Below are positions 6,869 to 9,608 of a stretch of 9,608 nt of DNA, piece by piece. The stretch is from Sedimentibacter sp. (GTDB taxonomy: Bacteria; Bacillota; Clostridia; Tissierellales; Sedimentibacteraceae). A program made the position numbers and the translations under genes. Numbering within the stretch: the first letter of the stretch is position 1; each line of letters starts with the position of its first letter. The stretch covers positions 1-9,608 of the forward strand of contig JAQSYS010000043.1 of assembly GCA_029256005.1 (NCBI GenBank), written 5' to 3'. The notes beneath the pieces are model-generated. The model had not been told where the DNA came from and did not search any database. It was given only the letters and a program-made list of their open reading frames with translations.

Positions 6869-7843
6869 CTATTTTAGTCTTGCTGTTATGCTGACCCATT
6901 CTTCGCTGTCGTTAATTTCTAAAATTTCAAACCCGAGAGCTGTGAAATTACCAACCACATCATCAACATATTTCTTTATGACGCCTGAAGCAATAACCAA
7001 ACCGCCCTTTTTCAAAAACTTAGGAAAAGTAAAGCTCATCCCCATAATTATCTGTGCAATAATATTAACTGCAATCATATCATATTTATTATAGCCTATT
7101 TTTTCCTGCAGATCTTTATCCACAGTCACATCTCCGTAATAAACTGAAAATCTGTCTTCATAAATATTATTTAATGCTGCATTTTCTTTGGCAATTCTAA
7201 CAGCATTTTCATCTATATCAACACCTGTGACTTTTTTAGCACCAAGAAGCATCGAAGCTATTGAAAGTATTCCACTGCCACAACCCATATCCAGAACTTC
7301 CATTCCTGCTTCTATGTGCTTAACAATTTGTTCTATGCATAGTCTTGTAGTGTGGTGCTGTCCTGTGCCAAAACTCATTCCTGGGTCAATTTCAAGTATT
7401 AGTTTACCATCTGTTGGTTCAGCTAACTCCTCCCAAGATGGTTTAATAATTATTTTATCTGATACAGTGAAGGGCTTAAAATACTGCTTCCAGTTATTAG
7501 CCCAATCTTCATCATTTAAAATCTTTGTAGCAATTTCAAGTCTTCCTAAATCCATGTCTTTATTTTCATTTTTCAAGCTATCTGTAAATTTATATATTTC
7601 TTGCAGCAGCGAATTGCCTTGATTGTTATCAGCCAAGTAAACCTTTATGCAACTTTCACAATTCTGCATTTTAGCAAGTTCTTCATCATAATAGTCCCAA
7701 TTTAATGTTTCATTATGTAAAAAGTCTTCAAATACGCTTGAATCTTCAATTACAGCATCATCTATTCCCAGTTTCATTAGTGCACCGTTAATTATTTCTA
7801 TTCCGTTTGTAGTTGTGTAAATGGATACTTCTGTCCAGTTCAT
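6869..7843 (-). CDS. prmA: Ribosomal protein L11 methyltransferase PrmA
   Basis: SAM-dependent enzyme that methylates lysines and the N-terminus of ribosomal protein L11 in the cytosol. The 324-residue protein has an N-terminal substrate-recognition domain, the linker motif EDWANNWKQYFKP (112-124), then IDPGMSFGTGQHHTT (152-166). The class I methyltransferase SAM-binding motif is VLDMGCGSGILS (183-194), with the acidic residue for the SAM ribose in GVDID shortly after. NIIAQII further on corresponds to the NxxA motif of the family. AAGGAG lies just ahead of the ATG at 7843. It follows the OsmC gene by 15 bases and is followed by rsmE, the same pair found together in many Firmicutes. Confidence 0.97.
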   Translation of the reverse strand: MNWTEVSIYTTTNGIEIINGALMKLGIDDAVIEDSSVFEDFLHNETLNWDYYDEELAKMQNCESCIKVYLADNNQGNSLLQEIYKFTDSLKNENKDMDLGRLEIATKILNDEDWANNWKQYFKPFTVSDKIIIKPSWEELAEPTDGKLILEIDPGMSFGTGQHHTTRLCIEQIVKHIEAGMEVLDMGCGSGILSIASMLLGAKKVTGVDIDENAVRIAKENAALNNIYEDRFSVYYGDVTVDKDLQEKIGYNKYDMIAVNIIAQIIMGMSFTFPKFLKKGGLVIASGVIKKYVDDVVGNFTALGFEILEINDSEEWVSITARLK

Positions 7844-7858
7844 TTTTTCTCCTTAAAT

Positions 7859-8278
7859 TTATTCTTCAATTTGTATTTCATATGTTATTGGCACTGCTTT
7901 ATTAAGCATTGCTGCTACTCCACAATATTTATCCATTGAAAGCTTTACTGCTCTTTCAAGATTGTTATATGGAAGATCTTTACCTTTGAATTTATATATT
8001 AGCTTTATGTAATTATATATTTTAGGATCTTCATCTCTTGTTTCTGCTTCAACTTCAACATTCACATCTTCTATATCAAGTCTCATTTTTTTTGTTATCA
8101 TCATAACATCAATTCCTGAGCACCCAATGAGACCTGCCAGAAGTAAAGCCTTTGGACTTGGTCCATAACCATTCCCACCATTTTCTGGTGTAGCATCTGT
8201 TATAACAGTGTGCCCGTTTAATTGCATTTCAAAAGCCATATTTCCTTTTAATTTGGCATTTATATTAGTATTATTCAA
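7859..8278 (-). CDS. OsmC-family protein (YhfA-like subgroup)
   Basis: Small alpha/beta protein of the OsmC/Ohr superfamily, whose characterised members are thiol-dependent peroxidases for organic hydroperoxides. I favour a TTG start at 8278 (139 residues, MNNTNINAK): GGAGGT at 8283-8288 is four bases upstream of it. The longer frame would start at a TTG (8290) whose G is the first base of that same GGAGGT. The two conserved family cysteines are present, in LIGCSGIDV (C53) and DKYCGVAAM (C119), with the typical GPSPKALLLAGL stretch before the first. The sequence resembles YhfA-type OsmC-like proteins more than Ohr or true OsmC; the substrate is unknown. An ATG at 8236 is a weaker alternative that would remove the first beta strand. 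It probably heads the osmC-prmA-rsmE group. Confidence 0.88.
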   Translation of the reverse strand: MNNTNINAKLKGNMAFEMQLNGHTVITDATPENGGNGYGPSPKALLLAGLIGCSGIDVMMITKKMRLDIEDVNVEVEAETRDEDPKIYNYIKLIYKFKGKDLPYNNLERAVKLSMDKYCGVAAMLNKAVPITYEIQIEE

Positions 8279-8326
8279 AATTACCTCCAATATATTTAAT
8301 GTTGTATATTCATATGCAATAACTAA

Positions 8327-8355
8327 TTTACAGAAAACATCTCGCGAATTGTAAA
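8327..8355 (-). promoter_or_regulatory. Possible promoter upstream of the OsmC-family gene
   Basis: On the minus strand TTTACA (8355-8350, five of six matches to TTGACA) and TGTAAA (8332-8327, four of six matches to TATAAT) are separated by exactly 17 bases, between panB and the OsmC gene. There is no terminator in this gap, so read-through from panB is equally possible. Confidence 0.35.
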
Positions 8356-8357
8356 AA

Positions 8358-9224
8358 TCATTTATTCAACGCAGATTCAATCTCAAAAAATAACGTTTCA
8401 AATTCCTCAGGGTTTTCTGATATTTTATATTTATGTTCAGGTGCCGGAAAAGTTCCCTCTTTTACTTCCTTGATAAATTGAGCAAAACCTTGAGTTGCAA
8501 TTCCTGCAATATCTGCATATTTCTTTGCAAACTTAGGGATAAATTCTTCATACATTCCTAAAACATCACCAATCACTAATACCTGTCCATCTGTATCTGA
8601 GCCTGCACCAATACCAAATACAGGTATAGGCAAAATTTTATGAACAAATGAACATACTTCTTCCGGAACGCCTTCCAACAATACAGCTCGTGCGCCAGCT
8701 TCATAAACAGCAATAGCATCCTTTATGACGGCACGTGCACTTTCTGTTGTACGTCCCTGGGCTTTAAAACCGCCCATAGCTGCTGAGCTTTGAGGTGTAA
8801 GCCCAACATGGCCAAAAACTACTATACCTGCTTGTGAAATTGCTTTTATTTTATCTGCCACAGCTACGCCGCCTTCAAGCTTAATGCAGTCTACATCTGC
8901 TTCTTTGATAAAGCGAACAGCATTGTGAACTGCATCTGTAACACTTTCATGATATGATCCAAAGGGCATGTCACCAATAATATAAGTATTTGGCGCTCCT
9001 CGTCGTACAGCTTGACAATGATTAATACACATATCCATCGTGACAGGTGTAGTTCCTTGGTAGCCATAAACTATCATTCCCATTGAATCACCGACAAGAA
9101 TCATATCCATACCTGCTTTTTCTGCATAAGATGCAAAACAACAGTCATATGCTGTAACCCATACAATTTTTTCTCCACTTTCTTTCATCTTGTATAAATC
9201 TAAAATTGTTTTTTTCTTTGCCAT
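8358..9224 (-). CDS. panB: 3-methyl-2-oxobutanoate hydroxymethyltransferase (ketopantoate hydroxymethyltransferase)
   Basis: First committed enzyme of pantothenate and CoA synthesis: transfers a hydroxymethyl group from 5,10-methylenetetrahydrofolate to 3-methyl-2-oxobutanoate, giving ketopantoate. The 288-residue TIM-barrel protein carries TAYD (24-27), the metal-binding VGDSMGM (44-50, D46) and IGDMPFGSY (83-91, D85), IKLEGG (114-119, E117), FGHVGLTPQ (137-145), LLEGVP (182-187, with the catalytic-type glutamate E184) and FGIGAG. All expected active-site residues are present and the length is normal. The ATG at 9224 has AGAAGG six bases upstream, weaker than the sites of its neighbours. panC and panD, often next to panB, are not in this window; the downstream gene encodes an OsmC-family protein, unrelated to pantothenate synthesis. 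Confidence 0.97.
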   Translation of the reverse strand: MAKKKTILDLYKMKESGEKIVWVTAYDCCFASYAEKAGMDMILVGDSMGMIVYGYQGTTPVTMDMCINHCQAVRRGAPNTYIIGDMPFGSYHESVTDAVHNAVRFIKEADVDCIKLEGGVAVADKIKAISQAGIVVFGHVGLTPQSSAAMGGFKAQGRTTESARAVIKDAIAVYEAGARAVLLEGVPEEVCSFVHKILPIPVFGIGAGSDTDGQVLVIGDVLGMYEEFIPKFAKKYADIAGIATQGFAQFIKEVKEGTFPAPEHKYKISENPEEFETLFFEIESALNK

Positions 9225-9242
9225 AATAGACCTTCTTTCATA

Positions 9243-9264
9243 TTTTATAAGTTTACTTATAAAA
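9243..9264. promoter_or_regulatory. Inverted repeat in the panB leader
   Basis: Perfect 9-bp arms TTTTATAAG and CTTATAAAA around a TTTA spacer, ending seven bases upstream of the panB ribosome binding site. It could be an operator or a leader hairpin affecting translation initiation. AT-rich, so confidence is limited. Confidence 0.4.
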
Positions 9265-9303
9265 ATTCATCTCAATGTTTCTGAAAATAGAGTACAGATG
9301 ATT

Positions 9304-9343
9304 GTTATAACATTAATTATAACTTATTTGATGAAATATTCAA
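9304..9343 (-). promoter_or_regulatory. Probable panB promoter with an overlapping inverted repeat
   Basis: On the minus strand TTGAAT (9343-9338) is followed after 16 bases by a perfect TATAAT (9321-9316). The -10 box lies within a perfect inverted repeat, GTTATAA-N6-TTATAAC (9304-9323), which would also cover the expected start site, a repressor-like placement. The leader would be about 85 bases and includes the 9243-9264 palindrome. Confidence 0.45.
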
Positions 9344-9390
9344 TATTAATATTAATCAAGCAATTATTATGATTTAAGTTCTATGTAAAA

Positions 9391-9423
9391 TAAAAATAGC
9401 CGTTACCTTAATAGGAAACGACT
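9391..9423 (-). terminator. Intrinsic terminator of the tRNA-Cys/tRNA-Arg unit
   Basis: On the minus strand, 15 bases after the tRNA-Arg CCA end, AGTCGTT pairs with AACGGCT (one G-U pair). The stem continues past a T-T mismatch with CCT/AGG closing an ATTA loop, and is followed by ATTTTTATTTT. It isolates the tRNA unit from panB. Confidence 0.9.
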
Positions 9424-9438
9424 GTCTTTCGAAACAAT

Positions 9439-9515
<77 letters not shown>

Positions 9516-9523
9516 GGAATTTT

Positions 9524-9597
9524 TGGAGGCGCCATCCAGATTTGAACTGGAGATCTAGGTGTTGCAGACCTGTGCCTTACCACTTGGCTATAGCGCC
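9524..9597 (-). tRNA. tRNA-Cys(GCA)
   Basis: 74-base cloverleaf with CCA encoded. The acceptor stem is GGCGCTA/TGGCGCC with one G-U pair and the U73 discriminator typical of tRNA-Cys; the anticodon stem CAGGT/ACCTA with loop CTGCAAC gives anticodon GCA; the T loop is TTCAAAT. Its promoter must lie upstream, beyond the window edge or within the co-transcribed genes there. Confidence 0.98.
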
Positions 9598-9608
9598 TTA
9601 ATATTTAA

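Noticed and set aside
7188..7622. Open frame of 144 codons on the + strand
   Set aside because: Antisense to prmA, including the stretch encoding the SAM-binding motif; a shadow frame.
8279..8357. Riboswitch or terminator between panB and the OsmC gene
   Set aside because: No GC-rich stem followed by a U-run and no recognisable aptamer; only a possible promoter is supportable.
9190..9372. Small hydrophobic frame of 60 codons on the + strand
   Set aside because: It overlaps the panB start and promoter region, has no convincing ribosome binding site, and the composition follows from AT-rich DNA.

Overview
The window is AT-rich chromosomal DNA from a low-GC Gram-positive bacterium, most likely of the class Clostridia or Tissierellia. 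The reasons are the HrcA/CIRCE heat-shock system, a DnaK that lacks the roughly 24-residue ATPase-domain insertion of proteobacterial DnaK, strong GGAGG-type ribosome binding sites, CCA ends encoded in the tRNA genes, and the HemW/HrcA/GrpE/DnaK and PrmA/RsmE gene content. I cannot name the genus. Every gene I can support lies on the minus strand, so transcription runs from high to low coordinates.

In transcription order the window starts with tRNA-Cys(GCA) and tRNA-Arg(ACG) (9597-9439), closed by a strong intrinsic terminator. Next comes panB (pantothenate/CoA synthesis) with its own promoter region, which contains two perfect inverted repeats. It is followed by an OsmC-family protein, prmA (ribosomal protein L11 methyltransferase) and rsmE (16S rRNA methyltransferase). 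The last three are tightly packed, and the unit ends in a long hairpin terminator. A stand-alone dicarboxylate/acidic amino acid:cation symporter follows, with its own promoter and terminator. Then come hemW (heme chaperone) and the heat-shock operon hrcA-grpE-dnaK. That operon is driven by a sigma-A-type promoter with a perfect CIRCE operator, to which HrcA binds to repress its own operon. GrpE is the nucleotide exchange factor for DnaK. dnaK runs off the low-coordinate edge after residue 446; dnaJ would be expected just outside.

The genes are housekeeping genes and I see no new biological system. What deserves a second look lies between them. A dispersed repeat with the core GTCATTCTGAGG (minus strand) recurs in three, perhaps four, intergenic gaps, always in the same orientation relative to transcription, and in at least one gap it forms the terminator. 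There are also several perfect palindromes in promoter regions, a gene order in which prmA-rsmE sit upstream of the heat-shock operon rather than after dnaJ, and two genes (grpE and the OsmC gene) whose longest reading frame probably starts too early.
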